Notes: generated from the letters alone by a model not told the origin. 64,000 nucleotides of DNA from Punica granatum (GCF_007655135.1 NW_022204108.1:83611-147610); one strand, 5' to 3'. Counted from the first letter of the stretch, positions 20,756 to 32,583 are shown. Translations and numbers: made by a program.

Positions 20756-21030
20756 AAATGATGTGAACCCCGTCGAATCCGTCGCGGAACCCAGCAACAA
20801 TGATATGGAATCAAATCCCGGATCGTCCAAGATAGAGATTTCGAAAGGTGGAATATCGACCCCGTAGCTATATAGAGCTAGAAACCGATATTATAAGAAG
20901 CTTAAGAACTACAAGTAATCGACTTGCAACCCTTGAAGCATAAGTTCAACAAGAACAATTTGGAGAATATCTCTCACAAGATAGGAAAAATGGTAGAAGA
21001 GTTGTGTCTAAAACTAACCTAGGGAGGAGC

Positions 21031-21039
21031 TTATATAAT
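21031..21039 (-). promoter_or_regulatory. Possible TATA box, second element LTR
   Basis: ATTATATAAG on the - strand lies about 270 bases before the LTR inner end, a reasonable place for the U3/R start. Confidence 0.4.
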
Positions 21040-21086
21040 GCTCTTGCAATTGAAGACAACTATGGAAAAACAAGCATATTCTAGAT

Positions 21087-21240
21087 GGCATATTCCAACC
21101 TAATAGTCCAACCAGATATTCCAACCAGATATTCCAACCTAATATTCCAACCAGATTTGGTGACCATCTTCTAGAAGGCATATTCCAACCTAATAGTCAA
21201 ACCAGAATTGGTGGCCATCTTCTAGGATGCATATTCAACC
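21087..21240. repeat. Short tandem repeats in second element LTR
   Basis: ATTCCAACC-type motifs (with CCAGAT or CCTAAT between) recur about seven times, and a longer block with CATCTTCTAG occurs twice. Confidence 0.7.
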
Positions 21241-21486
21241 CGATTTGAGGTGGTTTTCGTGGTCATCATTTAATGCCCGATGTGTACTGATGAGGTTCAG
21301 CACTCTTGATGACCAAAATCAGCCCCGAGTCGACTCGCTCGTCTCTCGAACTGCATGCCCTCTTCCAGAATATTCGTCCATAAGTTCTGCAAAGCGTGCT
21401 CCAATTTCTTGGCACGTGCTCTGGTTATCGGTCCGGTAGAAATATGCAACTTGTCCTCATGCTCGGAGACCGGCTCAACCCTATCA

Positions 21487-22155
21487 ATATCACGGTGAAA
21501 TATGTATATATATATATATATATATATGTATGATTGATTGTCGTGAATTGTGATGTAACATATTAGCTCATTTTACCTTGGAATATAGTACTCACTGAGT
21601 TGCAGCTCACCCCCTGCATACATTTTTCCAGATGAGCTAGGAGCTAGACTAGCCGCACAGGAGGGCTTTGGATAACGGGGATCAGCGCAAAGGATTTTGG
21701 CAAGTAGGCCTACCCATAGTATAGGTAGTAAGTGTTCGTAAATGTTACAATCCTGTTACGACCTGAAACTTTTGTAGTTGGTTTAGTGGTATGGTTGTAG
21801 CTGAACACACTATGGAGAGCATATATGTACATTAGAATCCGTTAGACTCATTATATATTAACGTAGAGTGCCGAGTTAGTTTAAGGTTGGATGTGTTGTA
21901 GAAGCATGCTATATATATATATATGAAAGCTTTTCGTTCAGTCTGTGTTACAAGATGGTTGCAACTGAGAAATATTTGAGAGTTTTATGCATATATCTGA
22001 ATTAGTTGGGTCATTATATGTTTATATAGAGCTTGTTCGGGTGGTTTAATGTGTTGAGAATTAGGGAAATAGATTATACGTATATGAGTTGCGTATATGA
22101 TAATGGATATTAAGGAATAGAGGGGAAACTCTGCTATAAGTTTCGGGTCGTGACA
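21487..22155 (+). repeat. LTR D, 3' part, before unit 4
   Basis: Homology to the array LTR resumes at ATATCACGG and runs to TGACA. It carries the C-to-T variant in the AGGCCTACCC motif (near 21710) seen in the LTRs before units 5 and 7. Confidence 0.92.
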
Positions 22156-22159
22156 TTTT

Positions 22160-22171
22160 TGGTATCAGAGC
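22160..22171 (+). promoter_or_regulatory. Primer-binding site, unit 4
   Basis: The intact iMet match follows LTR D. Confidence 0.95.
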
Positions 22172-22309
22172 CTAGGTTATAGGATTCTGTAGACGTAGTG
22201 CGCCTGATCCCCGCTCTTTTTGATTAGTTGCGGCCCCAAGACGGGATATACCTTATCATTGTGTTGTTAAATGCTTGGTTAACTTGTGTTCTGTTTAGGA
22301 AAATTTGCA

Positions 22310-22600
22310 ATGGGACCCAAACGTGCAAGGCGGGGTCGACCTAGATACCGTACAGCCGAGAATTTAGCTATGAGTACACCTGAGCCGATGCCAGAGGAGC
22401 AAGTGTCTCAAGCTCCTCAAGAAGCTGCTGCAGCTCCTAGGGTTCAAGATCCACCAATCCACCAGACGTTAGCAGCCATGACTCGTCTAGTGGAGCAGCA
22501 AGCGCAGCTAATTGAGCAACAAAACGGCCTTCTTCCAGAGGCAAGCAGCACAGCCGAGTGCATCTACATCTCACATGGAGCAACAATTGACGCCGTATGA
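22310..22600 (+). CDS. gag: Gag N-terminal segment, unit 4
   Basis: As unit 1 except Thr to Pro in the EPMPEE stretch, the deletion-subfamily marker. Confidence 0.75.
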   Translation: MGPKRARRGRPRYRTAENLAMSTPEPMPEEQVSQAPQEAAAAPRVQDPPIHQTLAAMTRLVEQQAQLIEQQNGLLPEASSTAECIYISHGATIDAV

Positions 22601-24368
22601 AAGGTTTAGGAAATATGGTCCATCTAGTTTTTCGAGAAGTGCTGGTCCTATAGAAGCGGTGAATTGGATGGCTGGAATGGAAAGAATTTTTGCAATCATG
22701 GAGGTTTCAGACAACCAACGTGTGGCACTTGCAACATTCATGCTAGAAGGGGATGCTCAGTACTTGTGGGAGGCTACTCAAAGACGACTGGACCCGAACT
22801 CCTCGCACATTATCACTTGGGCTGAGTTTACGCAAGCATTTTATAATAAGTACTTTCCAGCCTCGTTTCGGCGCGCCAAGGAGCGGGAATTTTTGAATTT
22901 GAAGCAAGGGGACCTCAGCGTAGCTGAATATGAAGTAAAATTTACCAAGTTGTCACGTTTTGCCCCTACATTGGTAAGTGATGAAACTTCCAAATGCAGT
23001 AGGTTCTTGGATGGATTGAACCTCAATATGAGGTCGCGCGTTTCCGTTTTGGAGATCCCATTATTTGCAGACCTGTATAATAAAGCCATTATCACTGAGG
23101 AGGACTTACGAGAGGAAGTTCATCAGAGGGAGCAAAGTATAACTCGACCTAGTAGCTCACTTGTAGAGGGTTCCTTCCGACCCCCAAAAAGAGGCGGGTT
23201 CATTCAAGGCTTCAATAGAGGGAAATCAACTTATCAGCAGCTTCCGCAATGGTCTCATGAAGGTAAGGGCATGAGGAGTCAGAGTGGTGGAAGTTATGGT
23301 GGAACTAATCTCTCGAGGCATCAAAATTGTCAGAATTGTGGTCGATTTCATTCCGGAGTTTGTCAAGTGCAGTCCGGGAGTTGCTTTCATTGTGGACGTC
23401 GTGATCACTTAAGAAACAATTGCCCACAATTAAGGAGTGAGGGGGTTACATGTTTCAGATGTGGCATGAAGGGACATGTACAGAGGAATTGTAGGCAGCC
23501 TATAGTAGCAGCGTCAAGCAGCGCTAGTGTAGGCAATAGGCCATCGGTATACTCGAGGAACCGGAATGAGCATGAAGAACATCTTCGTGTAGTGTTGCAG
23601 ATTTTGAGAGAAAGAAAACTTTATGCCAAGTTTAGCAAATGTGAGTTTTGGTTAGACCGAGTGGGATTCCTCGGGCATGTGATTTCAGGTGATGGCATAT
23701 CAGTGGATCCGACGAAGATTGAAGCTATCTTGAATTGGAATCGTCCTACAAGTGTAACAGAGGTGAGGAGTTTCCTAGGATTAGCTGGTTATTATCGAAG
23801 ATTTGTGGAAGGATTCTCCCTTATTGCTGCTCCCCTGACTCGGTTAACGCGGAAAAGTGTGAAGTTTGAATGGACAGATGAGTATGAGCAAAGTTTCCAG
23901 GAGTTGAAGAAGAGGTTGACCACTGCCCCAGTGCTTGTTATTCCGTCCACTGATGAGGGGTTTGTGATATATAGTGATGCATCCCATCAAGGCTTAGGCT
24001 GCGTATTAATGCAAAATGGCAGAGTTGTGGCTTATGCATCTCGGCAATTAAGGAATCATGAGAAGAATTACCCGACGCATGATCTTGAATTGGCAGCCGT
24101 GGCATTCGCCCTCAAACTTTGGAGACATTATTTATATGGAGCAAAGTGCGAGATTTATACAGATCACAAGAGTTTGAAACATTTGTTCACTCAAAAAGAA
24201 CTCAACTTGAGACAGAGGAGATGGATGGAACTAATCAAAGATTATGATTGCACGATCAACTATCATCCAGGAAAGGCAAACGTGGTGGCAGATGCACTGA
24301 GTCGGAAATCATCAGCAAGATTAGCAGGTATGTGGAGTGTTTACGACACACTTATATTAATGAGTTGA
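22512..24368 (+). CDS. Gag-RNase H in-frame fusion, unit 4 (618 aa)
   Basis: The first 345 residues match unit 1 (capsid and three knuckles). They are joined directly to the stretch following the RT FIDD box, then RT C-terminal part and RNase H (D489 aligns with unit 1 D897). Protease and the RT catalytic aspartates are absent, so it could at most provide Gag and RNase H functions. The start codon is as uncertain as in unit 1; first ATG is 22575. It also has Val to Ala before FALKLW relative to unit 1. Confidence 0.88.
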   Translation: MSNKTAFFQRQAAQPSASTSHMEQQLTPYERFRKYGPSSFSRSAGPIEAVNWMAGMERIFAIMEVSDNQRVALATFMLEGDAQYLWEATQRRLDPNSSHIITWAEFTQAFYNKYFPASFRRAKEREFLNLKQGDLSVAEYEVKFTKLSRFAPTLVSDETSKCSRFLDGLNLNMRSRVSVLEIPLFADLYNKAIITEEDLREEVHQREQSITRPSSSLVEGSFRPPKRGGFIQGFNRGKSTYQQLPQWSHEGKGMRSQSGGSYGGTNLSRHQNCQNCGRFHSGVCQVQSGSCFHCGRRDHLRNNCPQLRSEGVTCFRCGMKGHVQRNCRQPIVAASSSASVGNRPSVYSRNRNEHEEHLRVVLQILRERKLYAKFSKCEFWLDRVGFLGHVISGDGISVDPTKIEAILNWNRPTSVTEVRSFLGLAGYYRRFVEGFSLIAAPLTRLTRKSVKFEWTDEYEQSFQELKKRLTTAPVLVIPSTDEGFVIYSDASHQGLGCVLMQNGRVVAYASRQLRNHEKNYPTHDLELAAVAFALKLWRHYLYGAKCEIYTDHKSLKHLFTQKELNLRQRRWMELIKDYDCTINYHPGKANVVADALSRKSSARLAGMWSVYDTLILMS

Positions 24369-24760
24369 GGTCATTAGAAGTTAAACTAGAGATGACCGGT
24401 TTAGGAGCATTGATGGCTATTTATGATATGAAACCAGTGCTAGTTGATCGAATTCGGGAAGCGCAACAAGTAGATCCATTTTTAGTAGAGATGAAAAACA
24501 AGATTAAGGAAGGCAGAGTAAAGGAAGGCAAGAAGTTTGAATTTCTTTTGAAAGAGGATGACACACTTATGTTTGGGAGTCGAATTTGTGTACCTAATGA
24601 TGCTGAGTTGAAGAGAGAGATTCTTGCACAGGCTCATAGCTCACCTTATGCAATGCACCCCGGAAGCACTAAGATGTATTATAATTTGAAGAGAAGCTAT
24701 TGGTGGTATAACATGAAAAAGGAGATAGCTGAATTTGTTGCCAAGTGTCTAGTATGTTAA
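24248..24760 (+). CDS. RNase H-integrase linker and integrase zinc finger, unit 4
   Basis: The 170-codon segment translates as in unit 1 and is closed by the same TAA (24758-24760). Confidence 0.8.
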   Translation: MHDQLSSRKGKRGGRCTESEIISKISRYVECLRHTYINELRSLEVKLEMTGLGALMAIYDMKPVLVDRIREAQQVDPFLVEMKNKIKEGRVKEGKKFEFLLKEDDTLMFGSRICVPNDAELKREILAQAHSSPYAMHPGSTKMYYNLKRSYWWYNMKKEIAEFVAKCLVC

Positions 24761-24841
24761 CAGGTTAAAGCAGAGCATCAACACCCATCCGGGTTATTAC
24801 AACCTCTTCCGGTACCTGAATGGAAATGGGAAAAGATCACC

Positions 24842-25894
24842 ATGGATTTTGTCTCGGGACTTCCACGAACACGAAGAGGGCATGATTCTATCTGGGTGAT
24901 AGTTGATAGGCTGACTAAATCCGCTCACTTCCTACCAGCTAAAACGACATTCGGTGCAGATCAGTTGGCACAATTGTTCATTAAGGAGATTGTGAGGTTG
25001 CACGGTGTGCCGGCATCCATAGTATCAGACAGAGGTTCCTATTTTACTTCCAAGTACTGGAATAGTTTTGTTACGGCTCTAGGCACAAAGTTGAATTTGA
25101 CCACCGCTTTTCATCCTGAATCAGACGGGCAAAGCGAAAGGACCATTCAAACATTGGAGGAAATGTTAAGAGCGTGTGTTATAGAATTTCAAGGCAGCTG
25201 GGATGACTACCTTCCTTTGATGGAATTCGCGTATAATAACAGTTATCAATCTAGTATTGGAATGGCACCATATGAGTCGCTTTATGGTCGGGTTTGTCGA
25301 ACACCATTGTGTTGGAACGAAGTTGGAGAGAGGCAATTAACTGGACCGGAAATAGTCGACCTAACAGCTGAAAAGGTCAAGATTATCAGAGAGAGATTAA
25401 AGACCGCTCAAGGGCGACAAAAGAATTATGCCGATAAACGAAGAAAGGACCTCGAGTTTCAGCAAGGGGATCGAGTTTTCTTAAAGGTATCACCGTGGAA
25501 GGGTATTATGAGATTTGGCAAGAAAGGGAAGCTTAGTCCCAGATATATCGGGCCATACGAGGTTCTCGAGCGCATTGGGAAGGTGGCATACCGGTTGGCT
25601 CTACCTCCTGAACTATCCCGTATTCATAACGTGTTTCATGTGTCAATGTTGCGTAAGTATATACCAGACCCATCCCATGTTCTGAGTTATCAACCGGTGG
25701 AGCTAAATGAAGACTTGACATATGAGGAAGAGCCAGTGGATATTTTAGATAGAAAGGAGCAGGTCCTTCGAACCAAGAGAATTCCATTAGTAAAGGTGTT
25801 GTGGAAGAGTCATTCGATAGAAGAAGCCACTCGGGAACCCGAGGATTCTATGAGAGTCAACTATCCATACCTTTTCCCGATATCAGGTAAATAA
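24842..25894 (+). CDS. Integrase core and chromodomain, unit 4
   Basis: 350 codons with D2/D63/E99 and chromodomain, same protein as unit 1. A silent A-to-C change near 24892 (ATCTGGGTG) is shared with units 5-7. Confidence 0.88.
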   Translation: MDFVSGLPRTRRGHDSIWVIVDRLTKSAHFLPAKTTFGADQLAQLFIKEIVRLHGVPASIVSDRGSYFTSKYWNSFVTALGTKLNLTTAFHPESDGQSERTIQTLEEMLRACVIEFQGSWDDYLPLMEFAYNNSYQSSIGMAPYESLYGRVCRTPLCWNEVGERQLTGPEIVDLTAEKVKIIRERLKTAQGRQKNYADKRRKDLEFQQGDRVFLKVSPWKGIMRFGKKGKLSPRYIGPYEVLERIGKVAYRLALPPELSRIHNVFHVSMLRKYIPDPSHVLSYQPVELNEDLTYEEEPVDILDRKEQVLRTKRIPLVKVLWKSHSIEEATREPEDSMRVNYPYLFPISGK

Positions 25895-25916
25895 TTTCGG
25901 GGACGAAATTTTCATT

Positions 25917-25928
25917 AGTGGGGGAGAT
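25917..25928 (+). promoter_or_regulatory. Polypurine tract, unit 4
   Basis: Abuts LTR E. Confidence 0.85.
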
Positions 25929-26186
25929 TGTGAGGCTAGTGTCCACCAAACATGCATATATGCTCATATACATATCCATATGCACATGCATGGTTACATA
26001 ACATACATGTATATAATATACCCTTATTTTTTTTTGGCTGGATCTTTAAATGTATTTAATATACCACAACTTGTGGCTGGATCATTATCTATACGAAAGA
26101 AAAAAAAATAATAATAATAACGAAAAAAGGTGAGAAATCAGATAGTGATGAGTGTGGAATGGGCCAAGTGGCCTCCTTTTCAGCAG

Positions 26187-26255
26187 CCAATTTATTTCCA
26201 CCGCCTTTGACCATCTTTGACCACTTTCTTTTTCTGCTTTTCTTCCTTATTTAAA
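26187..26255 (+). promoter_or_regulatory. Predicted core promoter of LTR E
   Basis: CCAAT 26187-26191, W-boxes 26207-26212 and 26217-26222, TATTTAAA 26248-26255. Confidence 0.6.
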
Positions 26256-27381
26256 CCACACTTCTCCTTGCTCTATCCCTAGCCCAAGAAAAACGAAAAT
26301 GAACCAGAAGAGAGAGAGAGAGAGGAGTTAGCTGAGTTGAGAAAAATCCTTGGAGAAGAGACTAAGTTGGAGTATTGATTAGTAAGTTGATTATCTATGA
26401 TTTAAACATCTATATTCACTATGTTGTATATAGTTGTGGCTCTTCTTGCATCCATTTCAGTTAGGTTAGATTGAGAATTTTAGTTGTTGAGATTGGTAGC
26501 TTCTCCTAAATGATATAAGTTGAGTTGGATATATGTTTGGAGTTAGTCTTATGTTGTTTTGGGATGAGTTTGGTCACTTATATGGGTTGAAAAATTCGGT
26601 TGTGGGGCAGGGGGCAAAACCCTTGGTTAAATTGGTGGGTTTCTAAGGCACATAGCTATGCCCTTCTGAAAGTATATATACACATATATAGATGTAGACA
26701 AGCGTGTGTGCATAGGTATATGCATACATTTTACTCTGTGAGCTGACCATGGACTAGAGAAGGGAACTGAATTGAAAATTTATCATGCATTATAATGATA
26801 TCATGTGATGGATTGATTGAATAAGCTCTTATTTATTTGTATTTCGGAACCAAAGAAGTACTTAGAATTCCTTGCACTCTTCCTGAATTTGGCTGATCAA
26901 ATTGGTCATCCATTTGATATATATTGTGATGAATCCTAAGTTGATATAATTTGAGAGATACATGTGTATAGCATTTTGCATTGTTCTCTATTTAAAGAGT
27001 TAGGTAGAAATCAAAAGAGATAGGGAAGAAGCATTTGTAAATTATAAACATCTTATATTATAGCTACATTCAGGAAATAGCACAGGAGGTGAATTGCTGC
27101 ATATTTTCACCCTCATCTAGTATATTATCTAACCTTTTTGCTTGAACTGGATAGGGGCTGGGGAGACTGAGACTATACCTCCGGAAGGCTCGATTCATTA
27201 AGTGGTCATTTCAGGGGTGTTTGGGAGTACTTTCTTCCATCGTAAAATAATAATAAATATATATATATATATAATAGTGTGTGTGTGTGTATGGTTATAG
27301 AAGTGATGGTGGCCGAATGATTGCGGAACATAGTTGATGTGTATGCTTAGTATGCTTGTGATGGTTGCACTATAGCCATGG

Positions 27382-27606
27382 GATCGCTGGACCCGGCAGA
27401 TTATAAAAGGGGTCTGATCGGCCGCCGAACCCGGCGGAATATAAATAGGGGCTTGATCGGCCGCTGGACCCGGCGGAATATAAATAGGGACGTGATCGGC
27501 CGCTGGACCCGGCGGAATACAAATGGGGGCCTGATCGGCCGCTGGACCCGGCGGAATATAAGTAGGGGCATGATCGGACGCTGGACCGGCGGAATATAAA
27601 TGAAGG
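27382..27606 (+). repeat. LTR E minisatellite
   Basis: Six 38-39 bp copies, canonical form. Confidence 0.9.
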
Positions 27607-28488
27607 TCAACTCTTACCGCCAGAGGTTAATGGGCGGCCCCCGCTCATGAGACATGGATATTGGGAGTTGAGGATGATATGAATGAGGTGTGCGGGGTCA
27701 CGGTACCGTCATAACTCTGTTGCGAGGAAATGCAACCCTATGGCTATATTACTGTTGTTTGGATTTGGTTGCCCTATGAGTTGTGTGAAAGGATGATCTT
27801 GGTATTGGATGCTATATCACGGTGAAATATGTATATATATATATATATATATATATGTATGATTGATTGTCGTGAATTGTGATGTAACATATTAGCTCAT
27901 TTTACCTTGGAATATAGTACTCACTGAGTTGCAGCTCACCCCCTGCATACATTTTTCCAGATGAGCTAGGAGCTAGACTAGCCGCACAGGAGGGCTTTGG
28001 ATAACGGGGATCAGCGCAAAGGATTTTGGCAAGTAGGCCTACCCATAGTATAGGTAGTAAGTGTTCGTAAATGTTACAATCCTGTTACGACCTGAAACTT
28101 TTGTTAGTTGGTTTAGTGGTATGGTTGTAGCTGAACACACTATGGAGAGCATATATGTACATTAGAATCCGTTAGACTCATTATATATTAACGTAGAGTG
28201 CCGAGTTAGTTTAAAGGTTGGATGTGTTGTAGAAGCATGCTATATATATATATGAAAGCTTTTCGTTCAGTCTGTGTTACAAGATGGTTGCAACTGAGAA
28301 ATATTTGAGAGTTTTATGCATATATCTGAATTAGTTGGGTCATTATATGTTTATATAGAGCTTGTTCGGGTGGTTTAATGTGTTGAGAATTAGGGAAATA
28401 GATTATACGTATATGAGTTGCGTATATGATAATGGATATTAAGGAATAGAGGGGAAACTCTGCTATAAGTTTCGGGTCGTGACATTTT

Positions 28489-28500
28489 TGGTATCAGAGC
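28489..28500 (+). promoter_or_regulatory. Primer-binding site, unit 5
   Basis: The intact iMet match follows LTR E. Confidence 0.95.
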
Positions 28501-28638
28501 CTAGGTTATAGGATTCTGTAGACGTAGTGCGCCTGATCCCCGCTCTTTTTGATTAGTTGCGGCCCCAAGACGGGATATACCTTATCATTGTGTTGTTAAA
28601 TGCTTGGTTAACTTGTGTTCTGTTTAGGAAAATTTGCA

Positions 28639-28929
28639 ATGGGACCCAAACGTGCAAGGCGGGGTCGACCTAGATACCGTACAGCCGAGAATTTAGCTAT
28701 GAGTACACCTGAGCCGATGCCAGAGGAGCAAGTGTCTCAAGCTCCTCAAGAAGCTGCTGCAGCTCCTAGGGTTCAAGATCCACCAATCCACCAGACGTTA
28801 GCAGCCATGACTCGTCTAGTGGAGCAGCAAGCGCAGCTAATTGAGCAACAAAACGGCCTTCTTCCAGAGGCAAGCAGCACAGCCGAGTGCATCTACATCT
28901 CACATGGAGCAACAATTGACGCCGTATGA
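28639..28929 (+). CDS. gag: Gag N-terminal segment, unit 5
   Basis: Same protein as unit 4, with the Pro marker. Confidence 0.75.
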   Translation: MGPKRARRGRPRYRTAENLAMSTPEPMPEEQVSQAPQEAAAAPRVQDPPIHQTLAAMTRLVEQQAQLIEQQNGLLPEASSTAECIYISHGATIDAV

Positions 28930-29602
28930 AAGGTTTAGGAAATATGGTCCATCTAGTTTTTCGAGAAGTGCTGGTCCTATAGAAGCGGTGAATTGGATGG
29001 CTGGAATGGAAAGAATTTTTGCAATCATGGAGGTTTCAGACAACCAACGTGTGGCACTTGCAACATTCATGCTAGAAGGGGATGCTCAGTACTTGTGGGA
29101 GGCTACTCAAAGACGACTGGACCCGAACTCCTCGCACATTATCACTTGGGCTGAGTTTACGCAAGCATTTTATAATAAGTACTTTCCAGCCTCGTTTCGG
29201 CGCGCCAAGGAGCGGGAATTTTTGAATTTGAAGCAAGGGGACCTCAGCGTAGCTGAATATGAAGTAAAATTTACCAAGTTGTCACGTTTTGCCCCTACAT
29301 TGGTAAGTGATGAAACTTCCAAATGCAGTAGGTTCTTGGATGGATTGAACCTCAATATGAGGTCGCGCGTTTCCGTTTTGGAGATCCCATTATTTGCAGA
29401 CCTGTATAATAAAGCCATTATCACTGAGGAGGACTTACGAGAGGAAGTTCATCAGAGGGAGCAAAGTATAACTCGACCTAGTAGCTCACTTGTAGAGGGT
29501 TCCTTCCGACCCCAAAAAGAGGCGGGTTCATTCAAGGCTTCAATAGAGGGAAATCAACTTATCAGCAGCTTCCGCAATGGTCTCATGAAGGTAAGGGCAT
29601 GA
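28841..29602 (+). pseudogene. gag: Gag capsid part, unit 5
   Basis: 253 codons matching unit 4 to about residue 224. Then a C-run contraction (five to four) shifts the frame and it stops at 29602. Confidence 0.8.
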
Positions 29603-30696
29603 GGAGTCAGAGTGGTGGAAGTTATGGTGGAACTAATCTCTCGAGGCATCAAAATTGTCAGAATTGTGGTCGATTTCATTCCGGAGTTTGTCAAGTGCAG
29701 TCCGGGAGTTGCTTTCATTGTGGACGTCGTGATCACTTAAGAAACAATTGCCCACAATTAAGGAGTGAGGGGGTTACATGTTTCAGATGTGGCATGAAGG
29801 GACATGTACAGAGGAATTGTAGGCAGCCTATAGTAGCAGCGTCAAGCAGCGCTAGTGTAGGCAATAGGCCATCGGTATACTCGAGGAACCGGAATGAGCA
29901 TGAAGAACATCTTCGTGTAGTGTTGCAGATTTTGAGAGAAAGAAAACTTTATGCCAAGTTTAGCAAATGTGAGTTTTGGTTAGACCGAGTGGGATTCCTC
30001 GGGCATGTGATTTCAGGTGATGGCATATCAGTGGATCCGACGAAGATTGAAGCTATCTTGAATTGGAATCGTCCTACAAGTGTAACAGAGGTGAGGAGTT
30101 TCCTAGGATTAGCTGGTTATTATCGAAGATTTGTGGAAGGATTCTCCCTTATTGCTGCTCCCCTGACTCGGTTAACGCGGAAAAGTGTGAAGTTTGAATG
30201 GACAGATGAGTATGAGCAAAGTTTCCAGGAGTTGAAGAAGAGGTTGACCACTGCCCCAGTGCTTGTTATTCCGTCCACTGATGAGGGGTTTGTGATATAT
30301 AGTGATGCATCCCATCAAGGCTTAGGCTGCGTATTAATGCAAAATGGCAGAGTTGTGGCTTATGCATCTCGGCAATTAAGGAATCATGAGAAGAATTACC
30401 CGACGCATGATCTTGAATTGGCAGCCGTGGCATTCGCCCTCAAACTTTGGAGACATTATTTATATGGAGCAAAGTGCGAGATTTATACAGATCACAAGAG
30501 TTTGAAACATTTGTTCACTCAAAAAGAACTCAACTTGAGACAGAGGAGATGGATGGAACTAATCAAAGATTATGATTGCACGATCAACTATCATCCAGGA
30601 AAGGCAAACGTGGTGGCAGATGCACTGAGTCGGAAATCATCAGCAAGATTAGCAGGTATGTGGAGTGTTTACGACACACTTATATTAATGAGTTGA
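29599..30696 (+). CDS. Zinc knuckles-RNase H fusion, unit 5
   Basis: This 365-codon frame restarts at an internal ATG and continues the unit 4 fusion: three knuckles, the deletion join (about residue 92), RT C-terminal part and RNase H. Confidence 0.82.
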   Translation: MRSQSGGSYGGTNLSRHQNCQNCGRFHSGVCQVQSGSCFHCGRRDHLRNNCPQLRSEGVTCFRCGMKGHVQRNCRQPIVAASSSASVGNRPSVYSRNRNEHEEHLRVVLQILRERKLYAKFSKCEFWLDRVGFLGHVISGDGISVDPTKIEAILNWNRPTSVTEVRSFLGLAGYYRRFVEGFSLIAAPLTRLTRKSVKFEWTDEYEQSFQELKKRLTTAPVLVIPSTDEGFVIYSDASHQGLGCVLMQNGRVVAYASRQLRNHEKNYPTHDLELAAVAFALKLWRHYLYGAKCEIYTDHKSLKHLFTQKELNLRQRRWMELIKDYDCTINYHPGKANVVADALSRKSSARLAGMWSVYDTLILMS

Positions 30697-31088
30697 GGTC
30701 ATTAGAAGTTAAACTAGAGATGACCGGTTTAGGAGCATTGATGGCTATTTATGATATGAAACCAGTGCTAGTTGATCGAATTCGGGAAGCGCAACAAGTA
30801 GATCCATTTTTAGTAGAGATGAAAAACAAGATTAAGGAAGGCAGAGTAAAGGAAGGCAAGAAGTTTGAATTTCTTTTGAAAGAGGATGACACACTTATGT
30901 TTGGGAGTCGAATTTGTGTACCTAATGATGCTGAGTTGAAGAGAGAGATTCTTGCACAGGCTCATAGCTCACCTTATGCAATGCACCCCGGAAGCACTAA
31001 GATGTATTATAATTTGAAGAGAAGCTATTGGTGGTATAACATGAAAAAGGAGATAGCTGAATTTGTTGCCAAGTGTCTAGTATGTTAA
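30576..31088 (+). CDS. RNase H-integrase linker and integrase zinc finger, unit 5
   Basis: Identical in translation to unit 1, with TAA at 31086-31088. Confidence 0.8.
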   Translation: MHDQLSSRKGKRGGRCTESEIISKISRYVECLRHTYINELRSLEVKLEMTGLGALMAIYDMKPVLVDRIREAQQVDPFLVEMKNKIKEGRVKEGKKFEFLLKEDDTLMFGSRICVPNDAELKREILAQAHSSPYAMHPGSTKMYYNLKRSYWWYNMKKEIAEFVAKCLVC

Positions 31089-31169
31089 CAGGTTAAAGCA
31101 GAGCATCAACACCCATCCGGGTTATTACAACCTCTTCCGGTACCTGAATGGAAATGGGAAAAGATCACC

Positions 31170-32222
31170 ATGGATTTTGTCTCGGGACTTCCACGAACAC
31201 GAAGAGGGCATGATTCTATCTGGGTGATAGTTGATAGGCTGACTAAATCCGCTCACTTCCTACCAGCTAAAACGACATTCGGTGCAGATCAGTTGGCACA
31301 ATTGTTCATTAAGGAGATTGTGAGGTTGCACGGTGTGCCGGCATCCATAGTATCAGACAGAGGTTCCTATTTTACTTCCAAGTACTGGAATAGTTTTGTT
31401 ACGGCTCTAGGCACAAAGTTGAATTTGACCACCGCTTTTCATCCTGAATCAGACGGGCAAAGCGAAAGGACCATTCAAACATTGGAGGAAATGTTAAGAG
31501 CGTGTGTTATAGAATTTCAAGGCAGCTGGGATGACTACCTTCCTTTGATGGAATTCGCGTATAATAACAGTTATCAATCTAGTATTGGAATGGCACCATA
31601 TGAGTCGCTTTATGGTCGGGTTTGTCGAACACCATTGTGTTGGAACGAAGTTGGAGAGAGGCAATTAACTGGACCGGAAATAGTCGACCTAACAGCTGAA
31701 AAGGTCAAGATTATCAGAGAGAGATTAAAGACCGCTCAAGGGCGACAAAAGAATTATGCCGATAAACGAAGAAAGGACCTCGAGTTTCAGCAAGGGGATC
31801 GAGTTTTCTTAAAGGTATCACCGTGGAAGGGTATTATGAGATTTGGCAAGAAAGGGAAGCTTAGTCCCAGATATATCGGGCCATACGAGGTTCTCGAGCG
31901 CATTGGGAAGGTGGCATACCGGTTGGCTCTACCTCCTGAACTATCCCGTATTCATAACGTGTTTCATGTGTCAATGTTGCGTAAGTATATACCAGACCCA
32001 TCCCATGTTCTGAGTTATCAACCGGTGGAGCTAAATGAAGACTTGACATATGAGGAAGAGCCAGTGGATATTTTAGATAGAAAGGAGCAGGTCCTTCGAA
32101 CCAAGAGAATTCCATTAGTAAAGGTGTTGTGGAAGAGTCATTCGATAGAAGAAGCCACTCGGGAACCCGAGGATTCTATGAGAGTCAACTATCCATACCT
32201 TTTCCCGATATCAGGTAAATAA
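31170..32222 (+). CDS. Integrase core and chromodomain, unit 5
   Basis: 350 codons, uninterrupted from the first ATG, same protein as unit 4. Confidence 0.88.
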   Translation: MDFVSGLPRTRRGHDSIWVIVDRLTKSAHFLPAKTTFGADQLAQLFIKEIVRLHGVPASIVSDRGSYFTSKYWNSFVTALGTKLNLTTAFHPESDGQSERTIQTLEEMLRACVIEFQGSWDDYLPLMEFAYNNSYQSSIGMAPYESLYGRVCRTPLCWNEVGERQLTGPEIVDLTAEKVKIIRERLKTAQGRQKNYADKRRKDLEFQQGDRVFLKVSPWKGIMRFGKKGKLSPRYIGPYEVLERIGKVAYRLALPPELSRIHNVFHVSMLRKYIPDPSHVLSYQPVELNEDLTYEEEPVDILDRKEQVLRTKRIPLVKVLWKSHSIEEATREPEDSMRVNYPYLFPISGK

Positions 32223-32244
32223 TTTCGGGGACGAAATTTTCATT

Positions 32245-32256
32245 AGTGGGGGAGAT
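32245..32256 (+). promoter_or_regulatory. Polypurine tract, unit 5
   Basis: Abuts LTR F. Confidence 0.85.
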
Positions 32257-32514
32257 TGTGAGGCTAGTGTCCACCAAACATGCATATATGCTCATATACA
32301 TATCCATATGCACATGCATGGTTACATAACATACATGTATATAATATACCCTTATTTTTTTTTGGCTGGATCTTTAAATGTATTTAATATACCACAACTT
32401 GTGGCTGGATCATTATCTATACGAAAGAAAAAAAAAATAATAATAATAACGAAAAAGGTGAGAAATCAGATAGTGATGAGTGTGGAATGGGCCAAGTGGC
32501 CTCCTTTTCAGCAG

Positions 32515-32583
32515 CCAATTTATTTCCACCGCCTTTGACCATCTTTGACCACTTTCTTTTTCTGCTTTTCTTCCTTATTTAAA
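32515..32583 (+). promoter_or_regulatory. Predicted core promoter of LTR F
   Basis: CCAAT 32515-32519, W-boxes 32535-32540 and 32545-32550, TATTTAAA 32576-32583. Confidence 0.6.

Larger units (their letters stand above)
18072..21486 (-). mobile_element. Second Ty3/gypsy element, 5' part only, inverted
   Basis: This unrelated retrotransposon fragment reads on the - strand: 5' LTR (20762-21486), PBS, leader, Gag, protease and the beginning of RT. Its RT stops at 18072, where it meets the RT of unit 3 tail-on. Its outer LTR end lies flush against LTR D. It seems to have inserted into an LTR of the array; a later deletion then removed its 3' part together with the 3' half of unit 3. The Gag and protease resemble a widespread plant Ty3/gypsy lineage, but the clade is not assigned. 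Confidence 0.85.
20762..21486 (-). repeat. 5' LTR of the second Ty3/gypsy element (about 725 bp)
   Basis: On the - strand it reads from TGATAG to TTCACA, so it has TG and CA termini. The inner end is set by the PBS. The outer end at 21486 is inferred from where LTR D homology resumes (21487). Confidence 0.7.
22156..25928 (+). mobile_element. Unit 4 internal region, protease/RT deletion derivative
   Basis: At 3,773 bp it is 1,224 bp shorter than unit 1. The missing part equals unit 1 2158-3381, from just after the third zinc knuckle to just after the RT FIDD box. The join keeps frame, and only GG is common to the two break ends. It shares marker bases with units 5-7, including A-to-C in EPMPEE. 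It retains capsid, zinc knuckles, RNase H, integrase and chromodomain. Confidence 0.93.
25929..28484 (+). repeat. LTR E, shared between units 4 and 5 (2,556 bp)
   Basis: A complete LTR of the canonical form, with TGTGAG and TGACA ends. The TA/TG microsatellite at about 27254-27289 is interrupted here, and the TA run is at about 27829-27856. It carries the CCTACCC variant near 28039. Confidence 0.94.
28485..32256 (+). mobile_element. Unit 5 internal region, deletion derivative
   Basis: 3,772 bp with exactly the same 1,224-bp deletion as unit 4. It has one private loss of a C in a C run near 29512. Confidence 0.93.
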
